DNA of 64,000 nucleotides from contig JAZQGR010000041.1 in NCBI GenBank assembly GCA_045540115.1, forward strand, positions 54,526-118,525, written 5' to 3'. Numbering within the stretch: position 1 is the stretch's first letter; every line of letters starts with the position of its first letter. Source of the stretch: Colimorpha_A sp045540115. Lineage in GTDB: Bacteria > Bacillota > Clostridia > Oscillospirales > CAG-272. Below, one piece after another: positions 9,052 to 16,562 of the stretch. The notes beneath the pieces are model-generated. The model ran no database searches. It had not been told where the DNA came from and saw only the letters and a program-made list of their open reading frames with translations. A program made the position numbers and the translations under genes.

Positions 9052-9876
9052 TCAGTATCGCTCTTCGCCCGTATTATTGCCGAGCTGATAGAAAGCAACG
9101 GCTGAAGCTGCGGCGACGTTCAGCGAATCAACTCCGTGATACATCGGTATTTTTACCGTATAATCACAGTCGGATATGGTCTTGTCGGAAAGCCCGTCGC
9201 CCTCATTTCCCATAATGATGGCAAGCTTTTCTTCTGCCATCAACTCAGGATCGTTTATCGAAACAGAATCATCCTTCAGCGCCATAGCGACGGTCTTGAA
9301 GCCCAGCTCCTTGATCTCATCAAGTGTCTCATTCTCCAAAAATGTCCATTCGATCTGAAAGACTGTTCCCATGCTGACTCTTGCCGCGCGCCTGTATAAA
9401 GGGTCAGAGCAACCCGGAGTAAGCAGCACCGCGTCCATTCCGAGTGCCGCCGCAGAACGGATTATTGCGCCGACATTCGTCGGATTCATGACCTTGTCGA
9501 GAACCACTATCCTGCTTTTGTTTTCGCAGATCTCCTTCACCTTAGGGAGCGGCTTTCTTCTCATTGCACACAGCATTCCTCTTGTGAGCTTAAAGCCCGT
9601 GAGCTGAGTCAGAACGTCAAATTCGGCGCAAAAAACGGGAACGCCGTTTATTCTTTCGAGAACGTTCTTTCCCTCGCCATCTATGTGTCTTTTTTCCATA
9701 ACGCACGAGATAGGCTCGTACCCTGCGTCAAGTGCACGCTCGATGACCTTCGGGCTTTCCGCAATAAACATCCCCTTTTCGGGGAACTCTCTGTTGAGCA
9801 ACTGAACCTCACTCAAACGCGCATATACGTCAAGCTCGGGGGCAAGGAAATCTTTAATTTCTTTAACGTTGTTCAT
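9052..9876 (-). CDS. TrmH/SpoU family RNA 2'-O-methyltransferase
   Basis: This 274-residue protein has an N-terminal substrate-binding region (AESPKVIERAL) and a C-terminal SPOUT knot. Motif 1 is NPTNVGAIIRSAAALGMDAV, motif 2 is IIMGNEGDGLS and motif 3 is IPMYHGVDSLNVAAASAV, which provide the S-adenosylmethionine site. It would methylate a ribose 2'-OH in rRNA or tRNA; the target nucleotide is not predictable. It follows the isomerase gene by 31 bases on the same strand. Confidence 0.92.
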   Translation of the reverse strand: MNNVKEIKDFLAPELDVYARLSEVQLLNREFPEKGMFIAESPKVIERALDAGYEPISCVMEKRHIDGEGKNVLERINGVPVFCAEFDVLTQLTGFKLTRGMLCAMRRKPLPKVKEICENKSRIVVLDKVMNPTNVGAIIRSAAALGMDAVLLTPGCSDPLYRRAARVSMGTVFQIEWTFLENETLDEIKELGFKTVAMALKDDSVSINDPELMAEEKLAIIMGNEGDGLSDKTISDCDYTVKIPMYHGVDSLNVAAASAVAFYQLGNNTGEERY

Positions 9877-9907
9877 ATATGTTAAGTTTTTTCACCGTCT
9901 TTAATGA

Positions 9908-10699
9908 TTATTTCGTTTTGAGCAGCTCCGCCTTCTTATATTCAACCTCGTCTGCCAGACGCCTTGCCGCAATCGAAGCGCGGCGGTAGAACTCGTCGGC
10001 GCCCATATCAATATAGGCTTGATTGCGTCGTGCCATCGTTTCAAGCATAAGCGATTTGCCGTAATTTGCCTTTGCAATTTCGGTCGTGACTCTGTCAAAA
10101 TCAATGGTTCCGTCGTAGGGGATCATATGCTCATCCTCGTCGTGAACGCAGTGGTTATCGTGAACGTGAAGCGCCGCGAGTCTATCCGCAAAGAGTGGCA
10201 TATACTGCCTACCGTGGGTATACGCCTTTTCGTGTCCGACGTCCCAGCAAAAGCCCGCTTCCTTGTATCTCTCGAAAATGCAGGCAAGATTTCCGAGCAT
10301 TGACAGGTTTTCGTAAGCTATCGTGACACCGCTTTCCTTTGCCGCCGCCATAAGCTCGGCAAATCGGGAAAATCCGAGATCTGTAACCTGCTTTTGCGCC
10401 ATCGACATATGTACGATAAGGGTATCAACCGCGTGTCTTTTACAAGCGTCAACCGCCAGAAGAAGCTCGTTCAGCATCTCTTCACCTTGAGGAGTATTGT
10501 CCCAGATATCGTTAATATGCGAAAAGGGCGCGTGATAATTTTCGACCTCAATACCGTATTGCTTGCTCAATTCCATCATTTCGTCAAGTTGCGGCGAATG
10601 CGCGGCGCAGAAGGTAGCATCGAAGCCGTGCTTCTTCAAAAGCTTGAATTGCTCCTCGATCGGACATTGGAAAGCGTTCATTTGAATTCCTATCTTCAT
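9908..10699 (-). CDS. Sugar phosphate isomerase/epimerase family TIM barrel
   Basis: This 263-residue protein has the xylose-isomerase-like TIM-barrel pattern. Likely metal ligands are Glu in IAYENLSML, Asp/His in CWDVGHEKAY, His in LHVHDN and Glu in MLETMAR. Such proteins isomerise or epimerise sugars or inositols in the cytoplasm; the exact substrate is open. AGAGGAAAAAAG precedes the ATG. It lies downstream of the GH43 gene on the same strand with a 60-base gap, which suits a hemicellulose-sugar locus. Confidence 0.82.
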   Translation of the reverse strand: MKIGIQMNAFQCPIEEQFKLLKKHGFDATFCAAHSPQLDEMMELSKQYGIEVENYHAPFSHINDIWDNTPQGEEMLNELLLAVDACKRHAVDTLIVHMSMAQKQVTDLGFSRFAELMAAAKESGVTIAYENLSMLGNLACIFERYKEAGFCWDVGHEKAYTHGRQYMPLFADRLAALHVHDNHCVHDEDEHMIPYDGTIDFDRVTTEIAKANYGKSLMLETMARRNQAYIDMGADEFYRRASIAARRLADEVEYKKAELLKTK

Positions 10700-10759
10700 C
10701 TTTTTTCCTCTTTCTCTTACAATAATTTTGTTAATTCATTATAGCGCTTTGCAGCAGTC

Positions 10760-11698
10760 TCAGACATGATCCCTCTTCATCTCGGCGCTGATTACTCCGT
10801 CATTTACGTTAAGCCTGCATACTCTTGCTGTGCGGGTGTCTTCATTCTCGCCCGTTGGCTCTGCACCGATATCGCGTCCGTGATAATAAGCGTAATACTT
10901 GCCGTCATGCTTTATGACGCTGTGGTGCCCCGTTCCCTCTTCAAAGGAATTATGGAAAATTACAGGATTGAAGCCGCCGTTCTTTTTGACCTTTGCAAAT
11001 TCCACCTTGGCAAGATCCTGTTCTTTGCTTTTCGATACTGCATATCCGACGTGATAGCTTTGATCCTGATAGCAACCGCCACTATACATAAGATACTGGT
11101 ATTCACCGTCCGCAAACCAAAACGGTCCCTCGATCGTATGCCACTTCAAGCCTTCCGTACAGTCGGGAGGAAACGTTTCCTCGTCAAGATCGGGAATCAC
11201 CTTTTCGACAGGAGCATATGCAGGAGTATATGGATCTATCAGCCGATCAACGAAAATGCGTGTTCCGAGCCGTTCGCCATAATAATCAGGCACGTATTTG
11301 TTTTTGGCGTAGAAAAGAAACAGTCCTGCCTCGGTTTCAACAGCATGCGAATCGATAGAAAACTCCGAATAGAGCATTTTTTCGTTTTCAAACGGTCCAA
11401 GCGGAGAATCGGCTTCCGCCACGTGCATAAACTGACGGCACTCTCCGCGTTCAAAGGAAAGATACATGTAGTATTTGCCGCGATATTTTATTACCGACGG
11501 CGCCCAATAGTCCTTTGCACCGTCAAACCTCGCAGCGATTCCCGCGTAATGCCACTGTCCGAAAGGATCGTTGGCAGTATAAACAGGAACGCCCTCGACT
11601 CCGAAAGCATTTGAAGCGTATAAATAATACGTATCTCCGTCCTTGAACACAAAAGGATCGGCATGACTCTTATGCTCCGTATCAAATATGAGCTTCAT
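10760..11698 (-). CDS. Glycoside hydrolase family 43 protein
   Basis: This 312-residue five-bladed beta-propeller enzyme would cleave arabinose or xylose residues from plant hemicellulose. The catalytic triad is visible: base Asp in HADPFVFKD near residue 14, pKa-modulating Asp in FSIDSHAVE near residue 118, and acid Glu in TIEGPFWF near residue 195. No signal peptide is seen, so it acts inside the cell on imported oligosaccharides. GGGGGAA precedes the ATG. Arabinofuranosidase and xylosidase activities cannot be separated by eye. Confidence 0.88.
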   Translation of the reverse strand: MKLIFDTEHKSHADPFVFKDGDTYYLYASNAFGVEGVPVYTANDPFGQWHYAGIAARFDGAKDYWAPSVIKYRGKYYMYLSFERGECRQFMHVAEADSPLGPFENEKMLYSEFSIDSHAVETEAGLFLFYAKNKYVPDYYGERLGTRIFVDRLIDPYTPAYAPVEKVIPDLDEETFPPDCTEGLKWHTIEGPFWFADGEYQYLMYSGGCYQDQSYHVGYAVSKSKEQDLAKVEFAKVKKNGGFNPVIFHNSFEEGTGHHSVIKHDGKYYAYYHGRDIGAEPTGENEDTRTARVCRLNVNDGVISAEMKRDHV

Positions 11699-11702
11699 AT
11701 TT

Positions 11703-12101
11703 GTTTCCCCCTTGAATAATTATTCGCGCATTATCATTGCTATTATAACACATAACGACAATACTTTCAACATAAACTTTGTATTAAATAATTCGCTACG
11801 TGACAACACGGATTTACTTGACTACCGTGTTATCGCTTCGCGCCCCAACACTCGCATGCTCGCCCGATGCTCCGCCAAAGTCGGAACCGAAAAGGATGCA
11901 TTTTCTCCAATAATGTATCGGCTAATCGCCGATATGATGTTTTTATCCTACGCTCAAAATGATGTTGCTCGCTGCGCACTTTTCCGTGCTCGGCAAAAAA
12001 CACATCAGCAAAAACAATAACTCGCTATTTGTCATTTTTCACAAAAACAAACCTTCTAAAACGGTAATCATGCCGAAAACGCAAAGATTACAAGATTGTT
12101 C
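11703..12101. other. Gene-free interval with a fragment of a recurring intergenic repeat
   Basis: No credible gene is visible in these 400 bases between divergent transcription units. Bases about 11835-11900 include ATGCTCCGCCAAAG and CCGAAAAGGATGCA. These words recur at 15111-15121 and 15223-15240 (there AAAAAGATGCAG), so this is a fragment of the same intergenic repeat family. Confidence 0.5.
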
Positions 12102-12130
12102 TTGACAATCACGTGACCGTGTGATATAAT
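12102..12130 (+). promoter_or_regulatory. Consensus promoter of DUF1836-NfeD-flotillin operon
   Basis: A perfect TTGACA and TATAAT are separated by 17 bases. The spacer contains the imperfect dyad ATCACG-TGAC-CGTGTGAT, placed where a MerR-like regulator would bind. The first gene of the operon encodes a MerR-like DUF1836 protein, so autoregulation is plausible. Confidence 0.85.
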
Positions 12131-12163
12131 CAAATTACAGCAAAGAAACACGGGGGGGACTAA

Positions 12164-12718
12164 ATGCTGATAACATTTCCTGGAACCACCATCGAAGCAC
12201 TTCATATCCAAAAGGGAGCTTCAAGAGTACTGTTTGACGGAATATTCGCAACAGGCGGAATAACACTTTCGCAAGTTTCGGTCATGACCGGGCTCGAGCC
12301 GTATATGATACAAAACTGGGTAAAGCGCGGCTTTGTCAGCTCTCCAAAAAACAGAATCTATTCGAAAGAACAGTTTGCGCGTATCGCGATTATTAACATG
12401 CTTCGTGAAGCGATACAGATTGATCGTATATGCTCTCTTATTGAGGCTATCGTTGACGTTATCGACGATACGTGTGACAAGCTTAAGGGTGACGATGACC
12501 TATATCATCTTTATGTGGATATGATAACCGACGGCAATATAAACATAAATAACGATAACTCGATAACCAAGGCGGCTGTACGAGCAACCGAGGAAATTAC
12601 CGAGAAAGAGGCCAACGCCAAGCAACAGCTAATTAAGATACTCAAAATAATGACGTACGCCCACACAGCCTCACAGCTTAAGGCGTTAGGAAACGAAATA
12701 TTTTCGACACTCAGCTAA
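12164..12718 (+). CDS. DUF1836 domain protein, MerR-like HTH
   Basis: This 184-residue protein carries the DUF1836 pattern. It has an HTH-like segment (LSQVSVMTGLEPYMIQNWVK, residues about 32-51), a wing-like RIYSKEQFARIAIINML, then a helical effector part with acidic stretches. The family is common in Firmicutes and is thought to be transcriptional regulators, though function is not proven. It is the first gene after a consensus promoter carrying a spacer dyad. It is followed at 31 bases by the NfeD-like gene and then by flotillin. Confidence 0.8.
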   Translation: MLITFPGTTIEALHIQKGASRVLFDGIFATGGITLSQVSVMTGLEPYMIQNWVKRGFVSSPKNRIYSKEQFARIAIINMLREAIQIDRICSLIEAIVDVIDDTCDKLKGDDDLYHLYVDMITDGNININNDNSITKAAVRATEEITEKEANAKQQLIKILKIMTYAHTASQLKALGNEIFSTLS

Positions 12719-12749
12719 GACTTAGTTTTATATGAAAGGATAGATCGAT

Positions 12750-13391
12750 ATGTTTATTGAATGGTGGAACGGCCTCGGCATTATTTCGCAAATATTTTAC
12801 TGTATCGCAATTCCATCAACGCTTGTACTGCTAATACAAACGATAATGATGCTTATAGGAGTCGGTGACGATGGCGACGGTATAGACAGTAGCGCAGATA
12901 GTGTAGGCGACGTGCCCGACGATACGCTTGACGGCGTGTTTGGCGAGGACGGCACAAGCGGAGAGATGGACTCATCCGGGCTCGAAGGATTGAGAATATT
13001 CACCTTACGTGGAATAATCGCGTTTTTGGTAGTGTTCGGTTGGGTAGGCGTTATTATGCAGGATGCGGAAATACATCTCGCTATCACGCTTTCAGTAGCG
13101 TTGATAAGCGGTTTTGCAATGATGGCAATTCTCGCTTTTCTTTTCAGATCGATACTGAAGCTGAGAAACAATGGAAACGTCGATAATCGAAACGCTATAG
13201 GAGTGTCCGGCAAGGTATACCTAACTATCCCTCCGTCAAGAAGTAGCGCCGGCAAGGTAGAAGTAATGCTCCAAGGAACATTCGTCGAAAGAAATGCAGT
13301 TACCGACGAAACAGAGGCAATACCCACCGGCACGGAAATAGTTGTAATCGGAGTAAGCGGTCAGGCTGACCTTGTAGTTAAGAGAAAGTAA
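12750..13391 (+). CDS. NfeD-like membrane protein with OB-fold tail
   Basis: This 213-residue protein has one N-terminal hydrophobic helix (residues about 10-37), an acidic Asp/Gly/Ser-rich linker, two further helices (about 85-135) and a C-terminal beta-rich OB-like domain (VSGKVYLTIPPSRS to the end). NfeD-type proteins pair with SPFH/flotillin proteins in membrane microdomains, and flotillin is indeed the next gene after 27 bases. The long Asp-rich linker is unusual for NfeD. Ribosome binding site GAAAGGAT precedes the ATG. Confidence 0.78.
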   Translation: MFIEWWNGLGIISQIFYCIAIPSTLVLLIQTIMMLIGVGDDGDGIDSSADSVGDVPDDTLDGVFGEDGTSGEMDSSGLEGLRIFTLRGIIAFLVVFGWVGVIMQDAEIHLAITLSVALISGFAMMAILAFLFRSILKLRNNGNVDNRNAIGVSGKVYLTIPPSRSSAGKVEVMLQGTFVERNAVTDETEAIPTGTEIVVIGVSGQADLVVKRK

Positions 13392-13418
13392 AAAATATAT
13401 ATATTAAGGAGAAGAAAT

Positions 13419-14807
13419 ATGATTATTTTTCTTGTGTGTGCTATCGTTTTGGTAGTTGTTTCCTTTATAGCATGGATATGCTCGAGGTACAAAAAGTGTC
13501 CTTCCGACAAAATAATGGTAGTGTATGGTTCGATAGGCAAAAACAAGGACGGCACAAACCGCAGTGCAAAATGTATTCACGGTGGTGCTGAGTTTGTAAT
13601 TCCTGTATTTCAGTCATACGCTTATCTGGACCTGACACCCATTTCCATTCAGGTCGATCTCAAAAACGCGCTCTCAAGGCAGAACATTCGTATCGACGTT
13701 CCCTCGAGATTTACCGTAGGCATCTCCACGGAGCCCGGTGTTATGCAAAACGCTGCTGAGCGTCTCCTCGGGCTTCAGCTCTCCGAGATACAGGAGCTTT
13801 CCAAGGATATCATTTTCGGTCAGCTTCGTCTTATCATTGCTACGATGGATATTGAGGAAATCAATACAGACCGTGACAAATTCCTTGCGGCAGTAAGCTC
13901 GAACGTTGAAACCGAGCTTAAGAAGATAGGTCTGCGACTTATCAATGTAAACGTCACAGATATCAGTGATGAGTCGGGATATATCGCTGCGCTTGGTAAG
14001 GAAGCAGCGGCAAAAGCGATCAATGATGCTAAGAAGAGCGTAGCTGAGCAGGATAGAGAGGGTTCTATCGGTGAGGCGAACGCCAAGATGGAGCAAAGAA
14101 TTAAGGTATCCGAAGCAGATGCCGTAGCTATTCAAGGTGAAAACGAGGCAAAGATGAGAGTAGCTATGTCCGAGGCAGCTCTTAAGGAAAAAGAGGCAGA
14201 AGCATTCAAAATAGCTACCACCGCAGAAAAGATCCAGGCTGCGAAGGCACTAGAGGAATCCTATGCAGCAGAGGAAGCAGCAGAACAGGCAAGACGCTCC
14301 AAGGAGCAAGCAACGCTTGAAGCGGACATAATCGTTCGCGCAGAGGCTAGAAAGAAAGAGCTTGAGCTTGCTGCTGAAGCAGAAGCTGAGCAGACACGCA
14401 GACGTGCTAAGGGCGAAGCAGACGCTATATATGCAAAGATGGAAGCTCAGGCACGAGGCGTTGAGGAGATACTAAAGAAACAAGCTGCGGGTTTTGCTGA
14501 GATAGTTAAGAGTGCGGGCGGAGATGCGGACGCAGCCCTTAAACTACTTATTGCTGACAAGCTCGAGGATCTTATGAAGGTACAAGTTGACGCTATCAAG
14601 AACATCAAGATCGACAAGGTTACAGTATGGGATGGCGGACAGAACGCCGACGGCAAGACCTCAACAGCAAACTTTATTTCAGGTATGATGAAATCCGTTC
14701 CCCCTCTTGACGAAGTGTTCACAATGGCAGGGATGCAGCTTCCTACGCTTCTCGGCAAAAAGATCGACGCGGACGAGAACACAATCACGGATGCAACTGA
14801 AGATTAA
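13419..14807 (+). CDS. Flotillin-like SPFH domain protein
   Basis: This 462-residue protein organises functional membrane microdomains. It has an N-terminal membrane helix (IIFLVCAIVLVVVSFIAWI), an SPFH domain at residues about 30-190, then a long Ala/Glu/Lys-rich coiled coil at about 190-340 with repeated EAEA-type heptads. The C-terminal region resembles bacterial flotillins. AAGGAGAAG sets the start. It is the last gene of the operon, before a strong terminator. Flotillins assist protease and signalling complexes; which partner is served here is unknown. Confidence 0.9.
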   Translation: MIIFLVCAIVLVVVSFIAWICSRYKKCPSDKIMVVYGSIGKNKDGTNRSAKCIHGGAEFVIPVFQSYAYLDLTPISIQVDLKNALSRQNIRIDVPSRFTVGISTEPGVMQNAAERLLGLQLSEIQELSKDIIFGQLRLIIATMDIEEINTDRDKFLAAVSSNVETELKKIGLRLINVNVTDISDESGYIAALGKEAAAKAINDAKKSVAEQDREGSIGEANAKMEQRIKVSEADAVAIQGENEAKMRVAMSEAALKEKEAEAFKIATTAEKIQAAKALEESYAAEEAAEQARRSKEQATLEADIIVRAEARKKELELAAEAEAEQTRRRAKGEADAIYAKMEAQARGVEEILKKQAAGFAEIVKSAGGDADAALKLLIADKLEDLMKVQVDAIKNIKIDKVTVWDGGQNADGKTSTANFISGMMKSVPPLDEVFTMAGMQLPTLLGKKIDADENTITDATED

Positions 14808-14817
14808 ATAAATAAAT

Positions 14818-14851
14818 AAGGCGCCCGTCTCGAAATGAGACGAGCGCCTTT
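14818..14851 (+). terminator. Terminator of flotillin operon
   Basis: The hairpin AAGGCGCCCGTCTC/GAGACGAGCGCCTTT with an AAAT-containing loop starts 10 bases after the flotillin stop. Confidence 0.85.
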
Positions 14852-14879
14852 GCCTGTTTTTTCCGCTTTTTTCCGCTTC

Positions 14880-15245
14880 GCCCATGACTCCGGGTAGCTC
14901 TGAGTCAAATGAAGTTCAAGTCCTGCCCCACCGAAGGTGGAACCCAAAGACCCCCGATTGGGTTGTTTGACTCCTGACCTTACTCGGCAGTCGCATAGTC
15001 GCCGCGCGTCGCTCGCCTACTCGCTCCTTCGGCTCCTTGCTTTGTGCCGTCAACCGTTGCGAAAACGATTATCAATCGTTTTCGCTTAGATCGCAAGTTA
15101 CTCGCCCGATGCTCCGCCAAAGGCGGAGGTCAGGAGGTTCAATCCCCTACCCTACGCCGAGGGCGCAACCAAAAGAGAAAAAACCACCCGACTGGGTGGT
15201 TTTTTCTCTTTTGAGTAGAGGTGCCGAAAAAGATGCAGGACTTAA
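14880..15245. repeat. tRNA-3'-end-like fragments with terminators, intergenic repeat
   Basis: Two segments resemble tRNA T-arms plus acceptor sides: AGTTCAAGTCCTGCCCCACC near 14910 and AGGTTCAATCCCCTACCCT near 15136. Each is followed by a hairpin: AACCCAA...TTGGGTT near 14941, and a perfect 19-bp stem at 15171-15212 (AAAAGAGAAAAAACCACCC, loop GACT). No complete cloverleaf can be folded and no anticodon arm is seen, so these are fragments rather than tRNA genes. The word ATGCTCCGCCAAAG also occurs near 11870, so the block belongs to a dispersed family. Confidence 0.5.
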
Positions 15246-15300
15246 GTCCATTATCTTTCAAAACTAAAATATAAAAAACATTTTCCCGAGGCAAAAGCTA

Positions 15301-15392
15301 TCGAAATTATTCATTATTCATTATTCATCCTTCATTCGAAAATCCGTTCCTTGCTTAATGAAGAATGAAAAATGAATGATGAATAGTGAAGA
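15301..15392. repeat. Imperfect long inverted repeat, MITE-like
   Basis: A left arm of ATTCATTATTCATCCTTCATT type pairs imperfectly with AATGAAGAATGAAAAATGAA downstream, around a short centre. It encodes nothing and resembles a small non-autonomous element or a transcript-end hairpin. Confidence 0.5.
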
Positions 15393-15396
15393 ATAC

Positions 15397-15436
15397 AAAC
15401 GAAAATCCGTCCACTTGCGTGAACGGATTTTCGTTT
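15397..15436. terminator. Terminator-like hairpin in gene-free region
   Basis: Perfect 14-base arms (AAACGAAAATCCGT) enclose a 12-base loop. No gene ends here, so it is probably part of the repeat block. Confidence 0.6.
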
Positions 15437-15639
15437 GGGATGCGGGCCCCAAAAAGATACAACTGCAAATCAAATGTAAAACGACTAATCGTAAGCAAAT
15501 ACAAGGATTTTAGTCATCAAGGAATGCTTTTTTATTTTTCTCAGTATTGTTATACTATCTTTTCTGTCCGTTTCGCCGGTGCCAAAAAAGATATATTAGC
15601 TCTCTTTATATGGAGTTCGTAATTTTTCTGTATAATGTC

Positions 15640-15961
15640 TGTATCGTTCAGTTCAAGACTGCAAAAAACATATTGCTGAATACATGAAATTTTATAACGA
15701 AAAGCGACCTCACCGCGCTAACAATTATAAAACGCCCAATCAAGCCAGAGGAGCTTTTCTGCCAAAGAAAAATGAACCACAGTGTATAAATCACACGGTT
15801 CAAAAGTCATTACTGTTTTTGGGTTTGCAACCCATTTTTTGATTTTTTGTAAAAAGAATCTTCAATATACAAAAACGCAAAAATCCTGTATTTATCGATA
15901 AAAATTGGAGTCAGTCTCTCGCAGTCCAACAAAACCGTTCAGAACTTGACTCCTATTCAAC
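15640..15961 (+). pseudogene. IS3-family transposase remnant (C-terminal end and right IS end)
   Basis: From about 15657 one frame reads EYMKFYNEKRPHRANNYKTP and onward to a stop near 15841. This is the conserved C-terminus of IS3-group OrfB, which contributes the YN..RPH motif. No upstream part or DDE motif remains. The following 120 bases match the region after the IS3 copy at 23822-24850, including CAGTCCAACAAAACCGTT. The fragment ends in GAACTTGACTCCTATTCAA, a word seen twice more in the window. Confidence 0.8.
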
Positions 15962-16083
15962 GCAAAATATAGAATTTAACGAATAATAATCATTTGTTTT
16001 ATATTTAAAGAATATTTTATAATAAAACACACAAAAATAAAATGGAATCGCAATTGAATGCGATTCCAAAAGGAGATATTGAT

Positions 16084-16287
16084 TTGTATAAAAAAGGATA
16101 CACAGCAGAACAGGAGTATATTGCATGCATAAATTATATATACGATAGTGAACCTGTTACATTCGAACAATTGTGGAGATTTATATCTTTATTTGAACTG
16201 ACAAAATCTCAAAAAATAAATCTCATTAACGAAATATTAGATTCTACACTTGTCCTATGTAAAAACTGGACATTTTTTATGCGATAG
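16084..16287 (+). CDS. Hypothetical small protein, 67 aa (possible)
   Basis: I do not recognise this product. The frame is open from an ATG at 16042, but that codon has no ribosome binding site and lies in a hairpin (GGAATCGCAAT with its complement). AAAAGGAGA ends eight bases before an in-frame TTG at 16084, which I prefer as start. The peptide is Lys/Glu/Tyr-rich and helical. It overlaps the 3' end of the minus-strand winged-helix gene by 11 bases, convergent. It may be a fragment. Confidence 0.4.
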   Translation: MYKKGYTAEQEYIACINYIYDSEPVTFEQLWRFISLFELTKSQKINLINEILDSTLVLCKNWTFFMR

Positions 16288-16486
16288 CAAATGCTGACTG
16301 ATAATAAACAGACAAATCATCATTAACATCTGAGTACTCCACCAAACCCATGTTAAGAAGTTCGTCAAGAACATTTAAAATTGCTTCTTTATCTGTTATA
16401 CCTTCTAATGCCAATTTATTAAATAAATCTGACATCAAAAACGGTTTTTCCATTTCTAAAATGGTTTTTTGAATTATCAAATCCAT
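16277..16486 (-). CDS. Small winged-helix-like protein downstream of HD gene
   Basis: This 69-residue protein resembles a minimal winged helix: helices around DLIIQKTILEME, LFNKLALEGITDKEAILNVL and a hydrophobic wing LLNMGLVEYSD. GGAGG precedes the ATG. It follows the HD-domain gene by 76 bases on the same strand and is probably cotranscribed, acting as a regulator or a partner subunit. I cannot assign a named family. Confidence 0.55.
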   Translation of the reverse strand: MDLIIQKTILEMEKPFLMSDLFNKLALEGITDKEAILNVLDELLNMGLVEYSDVNDDLSVYYQSAFAIA

Positions 16487-16562
16487 ACTTTAATTCCTCC
16501 GTTAATTTTTGATTATAACCGAGCCTCAACATTGTACCACATTATTTCACAAATGTCAATAA

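Noticed and set aside
10766..11614. 282-codon plus-strand frame opposite the GH43 gene
   Set aside because: The GH43 frame has all three catalytic residues; the antisense frame has no family features or start signal.
14890..15160. Intact tRNA genes
   Set aside because: T-arm-like words are present, but no anticodon arm or full acceptor pairing can be drawn.
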